Notes under the pieces: model-generated
Seen by the model: the letters and a program-made list of their open reading frames with translations, nothing else
Databases searched by the model: none
What the model was told of the DNA's origin: nothing
Program-made: the position numbers and the translations under genes
Assembly (NCBI GenBank): GCA_033239125.1
Contig: BSWB01000001.1
Span: 2,740,501 to 2,804,500, forward strand
Length of the DNA: 64,000 bases
Origin: Fagopyrum homotropicum
Lineage: Eukaryota > Streptophyta > Magnoliopsida > Caryophyllales > Polygonaceae
Direction of reading: 5' to 3'
Shown here: positions 10,782-21,018 of the stretch, piece by piece
Layout of the letters: every line of letters starts with the position of its first letter
How positions within the stretch are numbered: position 1 is the stretch's first letter

Positions 10782-12880
10782 CAAGGAACCAATAATTGTA
10801 ATTGGGTGTTCAATTCCTTTGTTCCGAACGAAAATTCCAGTTTATAGTTTTTTCCACCTTGAGTATCCAGATTATTCAAGTAATCATTTCCACAAGCGTT
10901 TCGGTTATGGCTTCGTTGGCTAAAAACCAAAACATATGACCGAGTATCCTTAGCGTGTTTGATGAAAGTCTTAAAAGAAACTCTTTTATTGGTCATTTTA
11001 TTTTTGTGTGAGAAGAATCTCAAGTAATTGACTTTGACAATCCTTAGTTGCATCATACACTTTGTACAAACTTTAGTATAATTTGTGGTATTAAATAATT
11101 TCTCATGACATACACATCCAAACGAGTCATAAACACAACTTTTAGCTGAGCTAGAGTGGTTTATAGCCATCAATTGCTCATAACACATTACAGAAAATTC
11201 CCTATAATTCAGGGTAGTCTTTCCGATAGAGTTTTCCCGACCTAGGAGGAATCCACACCGTTTTGTTCTACTATTGATTTGATTGAACTTTTTCTTTGAA
11301 TTCGTCAACTGTGTATTCACTGCCTCTTCACTTGTTCTAATATTTGCAGTCCAGCCAATTATTCTGTTTACTGTAATAATAGACTCCGAAGACGTTTTTA
11401 GTCGAGTGTGACATTGTTCACAGGATTTCGCATCCGACTCATACCAAGCTTCTGTTGTTCTTATTACTTCACTGTTACTGACTCTTAGTGAACATGCATT
11501 TATTCTTATCCTATAAAGGGACTCATATTTTAATTTGAACAACAAGAGTACACAAACCTTTATACTCTTGTTGATGACAACCTTATTTGATTCCAGGAAT
11601 CCTAAAGCTTTGGTCCAGAGTCTATGCATTTTATGATTCACCAAAATCTGTTCAATTAAACAAAGACACACAATGACAGTTGCGCAAATGATGCCAAATA
11701 GTATAGATTTTCTTAACAGATCTTGAGATTTACTGGTTCGTCCTCCTTTCGCCTGGTTTCCTTGTTTTTTGTATCCTGCACTGAAATTTTTTAAACACAC
11801 AACAATATGTGGAAGATACTCGTTAATTATATTGTGATCAAATAGTAGACTGGCAGAAAATGGATCCCTGCATCTCAACCACAATCTCAATTCAAAACAG
11901 CCACGCCGGTATTTATGCACTTTAATACTAAGCAATAGCATCCCATGAGATATCCAACCATATTCTAAATGCACAAATGAATAAGTCAAGGACAACAAAA
12001 ATTTCATCGTAGTTATAAAAATTCTATTTTTGGCAATTGTTATATGTTTACCATCACAAATCCATAACACACCCACCAAAAAACTGATGGTAAAATCTTC
12101 AGACTCATTTTTTCCAAGGAATTTACCTTTGTTCTTGTTGTTGCTATTTCTTATTTGTTGTTGTTCGATCATTTCCTTCCCATCATTATTCTTATGGGAC
12201 ATATTTTTGTAAGATTCACATAAAGGGTTCACAAAGAACGAGAAATTGTTCCTCATCAATTTAGATGTGATTATGCCTGAATCATTTACATGAGTTAAAA
12301 GAGCATAGTTCATAAATTTCAAAATGAAGGGTGCAAGACAATTAGTCCAAAATTGAGTCCAAATGATAAACATGTCAATGAGCAAACTTAAATCAGAAAG
12401 ATGAATAGGCATTCCATGAATTTGTAATCTAAAAGGTTTAGTGACCAAGAGATTAATAGATTCATTCTTGTTGCAGCAATTCCTATTTTCTAAATCCCAA
12501 TTAATGAGTTCATTCTTGATGCAGCAATGCATATTTTCTAAATCCTCATTCAGATGCAGGGAAGGCATAAAATACCTACACTCTGAGACTTTTAGAGGCA
12601 CCGTTCTATTGTTACTCTTTAGGGATTCAAACGATACTCCTGGACTAAAGCACGGCAGGGTCTTCGTCCCATCCATCACTTGAGATTCATCGCTCAGACT
12701 CGTCTCGCGTTGTTGTCTCACTACGCTTTGGAGGTAAGTTAGGCTTCTATTATTAGACTGCCATGGTTCGAAAGGAAGAGGATCCAGATAAAGCACTAAA
12801 AATTTCTGGCCAAAGAACCACGGCCCTGCTTCAACGTAGCTCCAAAGTGCTGAAACCAAGTCTTCCAGGAAACGCTTCAT
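10781..12880 (-). CDS. LINE ORF1, divergent DUF4283-like protein
   Basis: About 699 residues from the ATG at 12880. The frame stays open 45 bases further upstream from a GTG. The N-terminus has EAGPWFFGQKFLVLYLDPLP and, about 150 residues on, PFRLQIHGMPIHLSDLSLL. These match the C-terminal half and the linker of DUF4283, the RNA-binding fold of plant LINE ORF1. The usual CCHC knuckle after it is missing. The rest is asparagine- and lysine-rich with hydrophobic stretches (for example ILFGIICATVIVCLCLI) that look membrane-like, unlike any ORF1 I know. A 14-residue unit is tandemly duplicated in frame (12463-12541). The stop overlaps the ORF2 start as TGATG, which suggests termination-reinitiation. 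A separate 61-codon frame, 12922-13107, precedes it and may be a frameshifted N-terminus. Confidence 0.7.
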   Translation of the reverse strand: MKRFLEDLVSALWSYVEAGPWFFGQKFLVLYLDPLPFEPWQSNNRSLTYLQSVVRQQRETSLSDESQVMDGTKTLPCFSPGVSFESLKSNNRTVPLKVSECRYFMPSLHLNEDLENMHCCIKNELINWDLENRNCCNKNESINLLVTKPFRLQIHGMPIHLSDLSLLIDMFIIWTQFWTNCLAPFILKFMNYALLTHVNDSGIITSKLMRNNFSFFVNPLCESYKNMSHKNNDGKEMIEQQQIRNSNNKNKGKFLGKNESEDFTISFLVGVLWICDGKHITIAKNRIFITTMKFLLSLTYSFVHLEYGWISHGMLLLSIKVHKYRRGCFELRLWLRCRDPFSASLLFDHNIINEYLPHIVVCLKNFSAGYKKQGNQAKGGRTSKSQDLLRKSILFGIICATVIVCLCLIEQILVNHKMHRLWTKALGFLESNKVVINKSIKVCVLLLFKLKYESLYRIRINACSLRVSNSEVIRTTEAWYESDAKSCEQCHTRLKTSSESIITVNRIIGWTANIRTSEEAVNTQLTNSKKKFNQINSRTKRCGFLLGRENSIGKTTLNYREFSVMCYEQLMAINHSSSAKSCVYDSFGCVCHEKLFNTTNYTKVCTKCMMQLRIVKVNYLRFFSHKNKMTNKRVSFKTFIKHAKDTRSYVLVFSQRSHNRNACGNDYLNNLDTQGGKNYKLEFSFGTKELNTQLQLLVP

Positions 12881-13609
12881 CAGGAAAGCCAAACAATGTT
12901 GCGACGAAACCCTAGGAAACGTCACAAAACTTCCCTTTCTTCCTCGCCGCCGCCTGAAGAGGGCTTCACATGGCTTTTTCCATCTCTTTCTTTTGGAATA
13001 GAAGAATCGAAGTGGCTGTGGGCATAAAGACCAATGCCAGAGAATGTGTGTTTGCTCCCCATGGATGAGAAATTGGAGATTAAAAATTGTGATGAAAAGG
13101 CATTCACATGGATGAAGAAGATTGTAGAGGGATTCGGAAGTTCTCCCTGAACAGAGAAGCCAGGAAATCGATTTTTGGTGTTTAGGGTTTCTTTGGTTCA
13201 GCGGCGGCTCTGGAAGAAATTTTCACGCGTGTATAGGCGCGTTCTTCAGAGGGGAGTAGGGTTTTTCAGTTTTCATTTTTTAAACATCACAACATGTAGA
13301 AAAGTATAGTTGATTAGCTTGGGGATATACTTTTAGTAATTAATTATATAAAAGGTGGTAAAATTTGTAATTTCATGTGAGGTTAGTTAATCAATTTACC
13401 CCGTAAAACATGCAATAAAAAACACAGTTAGAATACATACACACCAAATGAAATATTTTATTTAGAAATCGATGATGGAGGGTACATGAACATTTCTAAC
13501 ATGTTCGTTATTAAATGGAAAACAAGAGGGAAATGTGTGTCCTTACACATACATTAATAATACTGAAAAAGCCAACTACCCTTATGTGTTTGCACATGCT
13601 TCATAGGTC

Positions 13610-16600
13610 TTATAAGCTCCCACAATCATATTGAGTATGATAATATGGGTTTCTAAATAGAACAACTAGGATAATGATGATCACAACCTTAACCAACACG
13701 GATGAAGTTTCCAGCATCAAACCAACGAGGTAAGTTTGCGATGATAACGACACTAACCTCATCCTCCTCTCATTGATGTACTGATCAATGGCTTTCTCGA
13801 TTTCCTTTCCTTTTAATACATCTGTAATCTTTCGACCCAAGCATCTACCAAGAACAACTGCATCTTCAAGTGCAGCTGAAGCACCTTGTCCGAGGAAAGG
13901 TCCCATGACGTGCATGGAATCCCCAGCCACGGTCACGGTTCCTCTACGAAACTTTTCTATATGCATATTCCATGGTGTTCGGTATCTTAAGTGTGACAAA
14001 TAAAGAGATTTTGCGTCACAGTTTTTCGCCATCTCCATACTTTCCTTAGGAAATCCCTTTAGACTCTCAACACAAAATTGCTTGATGAGCTCCGGTTGCT
14101 TGGCTACATTTGAATCTACATGTTGTGATGGGTAATGTACAAGTAAGATAAAATAAATGAGTTATTAGCTTATAATGTCGTTACGACTTACCTTTTGGAT
14201 AAAACTTTTGAACAAGGAACCAAAAAACAAGCTTATCATCAACTGGGACATATCCGAATAGGACATCTCCCCTCTTTAGTCGTATAGTTGTAGGTGGTAT
14301 TCCATGTCCATTCGGATAGTTCGTAAAACCTCGGACAGCAGCCATAGAGAACACCTTCTTTGGCTTCAGTTCAAGGAAGTTCGCAATTGAGGAATTGACT
14401 CCATCACACCCAATTACCGCCTTGAGAATAGAAATAGATCAAATTTTGTTTTAAAACAAAATCTATATTAAAATTTTTCTATATAATAAAGAAATAGAAA
14501 ATAAAAACGGATACCCGCAGGCCCGGCTGGCCGAATGATTACGACATCCACACTAGACCTGCTACTCGGGCTCAGCCCAATTGGAATATACGGACTAAAA
14601 ATTTTATAAAGTCCAATCCGAACCCGAATATAAACCGGTCTAATATTAGCCTAACTCACCATGCCAATCCAATTTAATCCCTTGCAAACCAAACCCTAAA
14701 ATTGTACATCCCCCCTCCTCGTAAACGAGTTATGTCACAGATGATCATCATATATATGATATAAATAACTGTACTAAAATTGTTCTGTGTATAACCTTGG
14801 TTCTAATCGTGGTTCCATTGCTCAACTGCAAGACCGGAAAGGATGTGAACTCATCTAGCTTCACAGAAATCACCTCGCTCTCGAATCTGATAGTACCATG
14901 GGGAAGTTCTTCGGCTAGTACATTGATCAAATCACTTCGTTTCATGCTACGTGCTTCTCCGAAAACCCTAATTAGTTATTTCATGTCAGATATGCCATCA
15001 TGTAACTCATTAATGACCGAGTCCAATCCAACTCGGAGATTCTCATTATGCAAACACGAAAAGAGAAGTAAAACTTACGAGGCATTTGCTTCTCTACGAC
15101 TTCCACTTTGAAGGTCAATGTCAACTATTCTGATCATACAAAAAACAAGAGGTTTGGTCAGTAAATTTGAAAAGAAACTTCCAAAGAACGAACCGTACAC
15201 TTGATTGTACAAAAAAAAACTAAAAAAGTGTAAAACCAATGTAAGTAAATTGTCCCGGTCTCGTCCCGATTCCGTTCCAATTTCCGGCGAAATTTGAAAA
15301 AAAAGTGTATCTCGTTCCGCGAATAATTTTGTGGGACGGGACACGGGACACAAACTTGTCCTCCCGGTTAATCTCGTTCCGTCCCGCATATATATATATA
15401 AGAGTTCATTGGCTCTTAAATCCGTAGAACGACTTATTTCCTTGCAAAACGAGTTGCTAGCAGATGATATTGTTGAGGTCGTTGAGGATGTTGACGAAAC
15501 CAGCAATTAAAAACACGGAGTTTTATTATGATGTCAAACAAGGTATGAATCGTATGATTATAAAACTGTTTATACAGTTCCTTTTGATATCTTGTTTTTG
15601 ACTCTTTATGATCTATGTCTACTTACCTAGTTTTTATGTCTCTATATGGGATAGTATTGTTTCAAGCACAAAGAAAAGAGCAATATTCCATCTCAAGCTC
15701 CAAAAGTGACAATAAACGAGAATGTCATTTCCACTATTGTGAATGGTATTTTTTGTTAACTATATGTTTTGATTGACATGTAAAATAATGTTATCTTTTT
15801 TAAACCATCATTAATACAGCGTAGAGGTAGTTTTTTTTAATGTGAATCGGTAAGGTACTTTGGTGTATCTTGTATTTGTTTCGAATGTACTAACTAATAT
15901 AGGCTTCTTAAATCGGTAATTCGGTATCGAGTTTTTTTTTTATCATTTGTGTCTTTAAACATGAGAGAAAAAGGTACAAATAGTAAAAACAATCATTTCA
16001 TATTTTTTGCAGGATTAGACCCGTCTCACTTCACGTGAGACAAAACGCACATAAAACAAAAAAAAAAGCTATAAATTTTGTCTCGTCCCACTTATATTTT
16101 AAGTGGACACGATGCGGGACGATCTCACTACAGTTCCGTCCCGTGCAATAAATACCGACGATATAATAAATGAGTTAGATTGAGATGTAAATAATATATA
16201 GTGATGAGTTGTGCACCCGTACACTAGTCTCGGACTTCACATTTAACTTTATATATTTAACAATTTTAATTCTTGTATCTCGGCCTGATATAAATAACTT
16301 ATTTTATTTATAATTTTTAGATTTTAAATATTTTCCATATATATAAAATATGAAGATGCAATATCTAATTTGAATAAATGTTATAATCACAATGTAAGTT
16401 AAATCTATTTATATGTAGAAGTTTTATTATTTATTAAAAAAGGAAATTTGATCCGACAGTATGTAAATTTAAAAATAAAATTCAATTTAAATAGAAGTAA
16501 GAATTCCCATCGAAATAAAATCAAAATTAAATAGATGTTATTTTAATTATTTAAAAAAATGGTGTGTGTGGGGTGTACGTAAACGAAACCAATATGGATG

Positions 16601-16625
16601 CAACATTTAAGCATTATACCTCTAA

Positions 16626-16687
<62 letters not shown>

Positions 16688-19381
16688 TTATGCTATTATT
16701 ATAAGTTAAAACATTCCAAAAAATTACTCAAAATAAAATAAACTATATCATATAAACAATAAATGATATGAACAGATTTTATTAGGGTTGAACAAGTTAG
16801 GTTCGGTCTTAGGTCTGCATTTTTAAAAAAATTAAGTTTCGGTTAAAAACCATAAAATCGATGGTAAACTGAAAAAAATCAAATTATTATTAAAAAAATA
16901 AGGCCGTAACATATAATCATATTAGCAATTACTTTTTGTCTTTTTAGGCAGGTCAGAAAGCTAACCCAAAAGAAACCAACTATAATAGGTGTTTTAGGTT
17001 CTAATATTTCACATTTTTTAGTTTTAGGTTCAAATCGAAATCGAACCTATTTACAGATTCGATTTTTGATCCGACTTTTCATTTAAATTTATTATGATTC
17101 GGTTCGATTTTAGACCTATCCTCCCTAATATCTTGGAGCAATAAACTTAAGAAAATGTGCTCATTTCTGAACGTCATCATTATATTGGATGTAAGCATTG
17201 CCGACAATGTGTCATATCAATACTAATTTAAAAGTCCAACTTTTCGTTTAAATTTATTATGATTCGGTTCGATTTTAGACCTATGCTCCCCAATATCTTG
17301 CTATTTGCGCCCATTAATTGTCAAAATCATTGATTTTGACATTAATGATCAAATTAAGAAAAGGTAGTGATCATTGTTGATTAGACTAGTTAACACATAG
17401 ATGATGCTTAAAAACCATAAAAAAAAAAGAGCAAATGATGCTTAATCCATTTGAATTATATATAATTATAATCAAATTAAATAATTTAAAAGACAAATAT
17501 TACGTTTGAAAAATATAAACTAATTTATTACTAGTATATAATTCATGAATTGGATAAGAAATATCCAAACATTTTTTTTAACTATATTATGATATAATTT
17601 ATGCAATTTTCAAAAAATATATTTTAATAAGAATGTCTGGAATATAAAACGAGTTTTGGTTCCATGTTTCAATTTAATAAATGCAGGGGGTTTTTTGAAA
17701 CAATTTGGTTTACTAGGCTTTTTCTAATTTTGTGTTTAGTAAATGTACCCCTTGAGAGAAGAGTGTGTAGAGTTTGAGAATAAATACAAAATGTTGGGGT
17801 ATATTTACTTAATTGAAATATTAAAAAACCTAGTTACTACTCTAGTTTCTCAAAAAGGCATAGTTACCAAAATTGCCCCAGTTTTTTCCCTCCACTATTC
17901 GCGTTCCGCTTGATTCCGTTGATCATGTAAAATAACCTGAACATATAAGGCGGTTAGAGACTTAAGGGCTCGTTTGTTACAATTTCTATGAAATCAGGAA
18001 TCAGAACGAGTCATACTTATACCACGTGCTTGGTAAGACTTAAAATCGAAATGTAAATAATTTCATGAAATGACTCATTCCAACAGTACATAAAAACTTG
18101 AATTCATAAATTAAAAGTGAGTATCATTCATTCCAATATATTACCCATTTAAATTTGAAACCACGTCCATATATTTTCATTATACATATATTTTATTCAA
18201 TTATTTAATTCTATAAAATAAATAATATAAAAAGCTTTATCCATCAACTAATTTGAATTATATTTCAAAAAGAATTTAATTTTTTTACCAAAATATAATA
18301 ATTGAATAATTGAATATTATATGTATATTTCAATCAAAGATGATACGTGATCGGAAAGTGTTGAAAAGAATATAATCACTTGAACTAGACAAATAAAATT
18401 TTATAGAAGAATTTATATACCAATTTATTTAAGTTGATATTTGGTTCATACTTATATTTAAAGTTATTTGTTGATCTTTATTTTTATTAAATATAGATAA
18501 AAAAAATAGTTTATACTAACATCATAAATATACACATATATCATCAAATATTATGTGATTTCTCGTTCAATAATTCATACAAAATCAAATTACATGTTTC
18601 AGGGATCCTTATTTCCAAAATCATAGGAACAACGTGTATTAGGAATGATTGATTCTAATTATTTACTACATTCCGATTCCTTCTTCCAACCCCATTTTAT
18701 CGTCATACCAAACGAGTCCTAGTTATAATAGTAAATAACATGTTCATATTATTTAAGTTTTTGAAAATTTTTTTAATTAACAATAAAAATTAATAAATCA
18801 TAATAAGTATTAATCATACTAACTAACAATAATAATTATTTACAATAATATTAATAATAACAAAAAAAAACAAAGCATATGCATCAATTTTAGTGGCCAA
18901 TTTTTATAAATGTTCATCACCTGTCAAAATCATACACGTTTAAATCATAAGCAAGTGTCACAATTAATTTTTGATTTTGGTGAAAAATGGGCGTAAATAA
19001 GATAGCCCATTATTTTTAGTTGCGATAATTTATATCATTTTTCTTCTGATAATTAATGGATAGTTGGTTATAATTTATATTATATATTTTAAAAAATGTA
19101 AATATAATATATTTAATAAATTATAATTAATAAGACGTGCAGATCGAATCCCCATACCCTTGAATAACTACAGGCGAGATGAGCCTTAGCTTGTTGCCGA
19201 CGCCGAGCTGATCAAGTGCACACCAACCGTTGGCCTGAATAGCAACTCCGGCACCCATGGAACGCAGCGTTTTGGACTTTTCAAGCACTAAACTCCTCAC
19301 TCCCTTCCTGTGGAACGCCAAGGCCGTCGCTAGACCGCTAATTCCGGCACCGACTATCACTATCTCAGCTTCTTCTTCCAT
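13610..19381 (-). CDS. FAD-dependent monooxygenase, MO1-like, copy A (five exons)
   Basis: Exons on the - strand: 19381-19158, 15129-15079, 14967-14796, 14420-14192 and 14115-13610, all with GT/AG borders. They join to 1182 bp, or 393 residues. The flavin-binding Rossmann motif VIVGAGISGLATAL lies near residue 8, GCDGVNS near 153, and GDSMHVMGPFLGQG near 290. These are the three signatures of single-component FAD hydroxylases such as Arabidopsis MO1 and salicylate-hydroxylase-like proteins. A hydrophobic C-terminal stretch (VVIIIILVVLF) could anchor it in a membrane. Exon 5 is 12 bp shorter than in copies B and C. Intron 1 is 4028 bp against about 570-680 bp in B and C and is full of repeats, which may slow or disturb splicing. 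The substrate cannot be told from sequence. Confidence 0.82.
15240..16160. repeat. Possible decayed DNA transposon in intron 1 of copy A
   Basis: Both ends are rich in the words GTCCCG, CGTCCCGCAT and GGGACGGGAC in opposite orientations (about 15250-15390 and 16020-16150). These resemble long, imperfect terminal inverted repeats. The middle is AT-rich with no transposase. One short frame near 15415-15510 (+), reading VERLISLQNELLADDIVEVV, might be a transposase scrap. No clean target-site duplication was found. Confidence 0.4.
16631..16685. repeat. (TA)n microsatellite
   Basis: About 27 uninterrupted TA units inside intron 1 of monooxygenase copy A. Confidence 0.95.
17071..17300. repeat. Local direct duplication in intron 1 of copy A
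   Basis: The 65-bp segment 17071-17135 recurs at 17236-17300 with few changes. Both contain TTATGATTCGGTTCGATT and end in AATATCTTG. The sequence between them is unrelated. Confidence 0.8.
17697..17880 (-). repeat. Dispersed ~180-bp repeat, copy 1 (reverse orientation)
   Basis: One of four copies in this window (others at 19687, 26351 and 49927). Shared words are AACTAGAGTAGTAACTAG, AAGTAAATATACCC, TCTACACACTCTT and CTAGTAAACCAAA. This copy is inverted relative to the others. It has no coding capacity and its class is unknown (MITE or SINE-like). Confidence 0.8.
17966..18719. mobile_element. Non-autonomous DNA transposon with GGGCTCGTTTG ends
   Basis: Begins GGGCTCGTTTGTTAC and ends GGTATGACGATAAAATGGGG-type sequence in reverse, closing with CCAAACGAGTCC. 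The ends are therefore inverted repeats. It is flanked by TAA on the left and TAG on the right, close to the 3-bp duplication expected of PIF/Harbinger-type MITEs. The interior is AT-rich and non-coding. It lies in intron 1 of copy A and accounts for about 750 bp of the intron's growth. Confidence 0.6.
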
Positions 19382-19686
19382 CTTATCTTAAATTGTTTAT
19401 TTATTTTAATTTATTTTTTTTGTCTGCAACTCTGGTTTCTCATGGCTACACTTGTTCGCAATATATAGGAGGTGGCTTGCTCCAAAGGGTCCACTTCATT
19501 CAATCTTGATCAAATTTGTATTATTGTATTTTGTATACATACGAGTATTATAAACGTGACCATTTGTTTGTCGACAATATGATCAAAAAGTTGACCCTAT
19601 TAGATTATGTTATTATGATATGTTGTACAGTTGTCATCCACGGCTGTATTATAATCAAACCCTAAAGAAAAAAAAAAATGTCGGAC

Positions 19687-19806
19687 AATTTTGATAACTA
19701 GGCTTTTTTTGAAAAACTAGAGTAGTAACTAGACTTTTTAATGTTTTAATTAGGTAAATGTACCCAACCTTTTGCATATATTTTCAAACTTTACACACTC
19801 TTGTTT
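19687..19806 (+). repeat. Dispersed ~180-bp repeat, copy 2 (3' truncated)
   Basis: Shares GATAACTAGGCTTTTT, AACTAGAGTAGTAACTAGA and TTTACACACTCTTG with the copies at 26351 and 49927. It lacks the last third of the repeat. With the inverted copy at 17697 it flanks exon 1 of monooxygenase copy A. Confidence 0.75.
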
Positions 19807-19901
19807 CAAAAATGTCGGGTCCAAAGAAAAATAGTAGGAAGGGTAGTTTCGGTATAGCAGTATGTAACATTATCGTATCGATACTCTCAAATAAGTAGCG
19901 G

Positions 19902-20198
19902 GATTGTTATTCGTATCACATGAAACGTGATATTCATACCCTGACTACGGCTACGTATGGCGTAGGCGTAGTAACAAGCTCATTTCGTTCAAAAAATAAA
20001 GGAAAATGACTACGACTACGCATGACGTATGCGTAGTAGTCCATATCAAATATTTCGTTCGAAAAATTAAGCAAAAATGATTGTGCCTACGAAGTAAGTG
20101 TGAAAAAAAAAATTTTTTTTTTTGAGCTACGGATACGCAGTGCGTAGTCGTAATTGGGGTATAAATAACACGTTTCTTTAGTACGAATAGCAATAACA
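19902..20198. mobile_element. MITE with ATTCGTA termini and CTACGC palindromes, copy 1
   Basis: The left end GGATTGTTATTCGTATCAC...GAAACGTG is matched in reverse by the right end CACGTTTCTTTAGTACGAAT...AATAAC. Inside, a near-palindrome CTACGCATGACGTATGCGTAG and poly(A)/poly(T) arms suggest a hairpin. A second family member is at 43318-43600, and the two also share ACAAGCTCATTTCGTTC. Non-coding. Confidence 0.75.
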
Positions 20199-20579
20199 AA
20201 CAAGTAATCATCTTGTTCTATTATATATGTAGATCTCTTCATTTAAATCACCACGTAGAAATGTTGGTTTGCACCTAACTATTATAATTCCAAATTTTTT
20301 TACAACCACCAAACAGAAACAGATCATGATTAAATATAACCACGTAAGTAAAAACATCATTATAATATAACCTATACGGTATAAGATTTCCAATATTTGA
20401 GTTAAGATGAATGTACAATATTACTGTGTAAAAAATTAATGTTGCTACCAATGAATAGCGGCGTGTATCTAAGTTGGTACCAATAATGTAAATGATGTAG
20501 GGAGTAATTGTTTGCAAAGGGATGATTTACTCTTTTATACACCTTTATATATCATGATACATGTATTCTGCATTTACGT
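20199..20579. other. AT-rich intergenic DNA
   Basis: No domain, RNA gene or repeat recognised. The small open frames here have no support. Confidence 0.45.
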
Positions 20580-20966
20580 TTTAAGATTTGATGTTGTTCT
20601 TTGATGGCGGCCTCGTGCGTTTGTTGAGAAGGGGGCGTGGATTTGTGATCGACTCCTGACGGCTCTATTATAGTCCAAATTTGAGGTGTCTACAGTTGTT
20701 CCCCAGGATATCTACATGTGTACTAGTACTTCCTTCGAAGATGAACGTTATGCTCGTTGCCTCCTAGTGGTTGGACCATCATGCTTTTCCTTGAAGACTT
20801 TCTTTGCTTTCGAGTTTTTTTTAAGTATTTTTGTGTATTCCTTTTTTCTCCTTTTTTGTGGTCCTTTATGATGGTTAGTCTGTCTGTCGATCTTTTTTGG
20901 GCTTTCGACCCACTAGACGGCGAGCCGTCTAGTGGTTCAAACCGCTTTCCGCTTTAAAAAAAAATA
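20580..20966 (+). mobile_element. LINE 3' end remnant with poly(A)
   Basis: A 5'-truncated piece, less AT-rich than its flanks, that ends in CGCTTTCCGCTT followed by an A-rich tail at 20956-20966. The end resembles 3' untranslated regions of plant LINEs. Just before the tail is a strong hairpin (20911-20934). No reverse transcriptase remains, so the assignment rests on the tail and the abrupt left edge. Confidence 0.5.
20911..20934 (+). repeat. Perfect 11-bp stem hairpin near the LINE tail
   Basis: CACTAGACGGC, then the two-base loop GA, then GCCGTCTAGTG. In RNA this would be a stable stem-loop about 20 bases before the poly(A). LINE 3' hairpins can be recognised by the element's own reverse transcriptase. 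That role here is inference. Confidence 0.7.
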
Positions 20967-21018
20967 AAATAATAATAATATAAATGATGTGTAATTTTAA
21001 ATTGTAATGACATATAAA

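Larger units (their letters stand above)
6618..13297 (-). mobile_element. Full-length LINE with target-site duplication and intact frames
   Basis: A 6.68-kb non-LTR retrotransposon on the - strand. Both ends carry the same 14-bp direct repeat AGAAAAGTATAGTT (6604-6617 and 13298-13311), the target-site duplication. The left copy is followed at once by a run of T, which is the poly(A) tail of the element read on the - strand. The order from the 5' end (13297) is an untranslated leader, ORF1, ORF2, a short 3' untranslated region and poly(A). ORF2 has no stop or frameshift. The perfect duplication and open frames point to recent insertion and possible autonomy. It sits about 300 bp downstream of monooxygenase copy A and was not joined to that gene. 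Confidence 0.93.

Noticed and set aside
19951..20517. Hydrophobic frames (-) near the MITE at 19902
   Set aside because: They overlap a MITE and AT-rich DNA. Hydrophobic residues are expected from T-rich codons.
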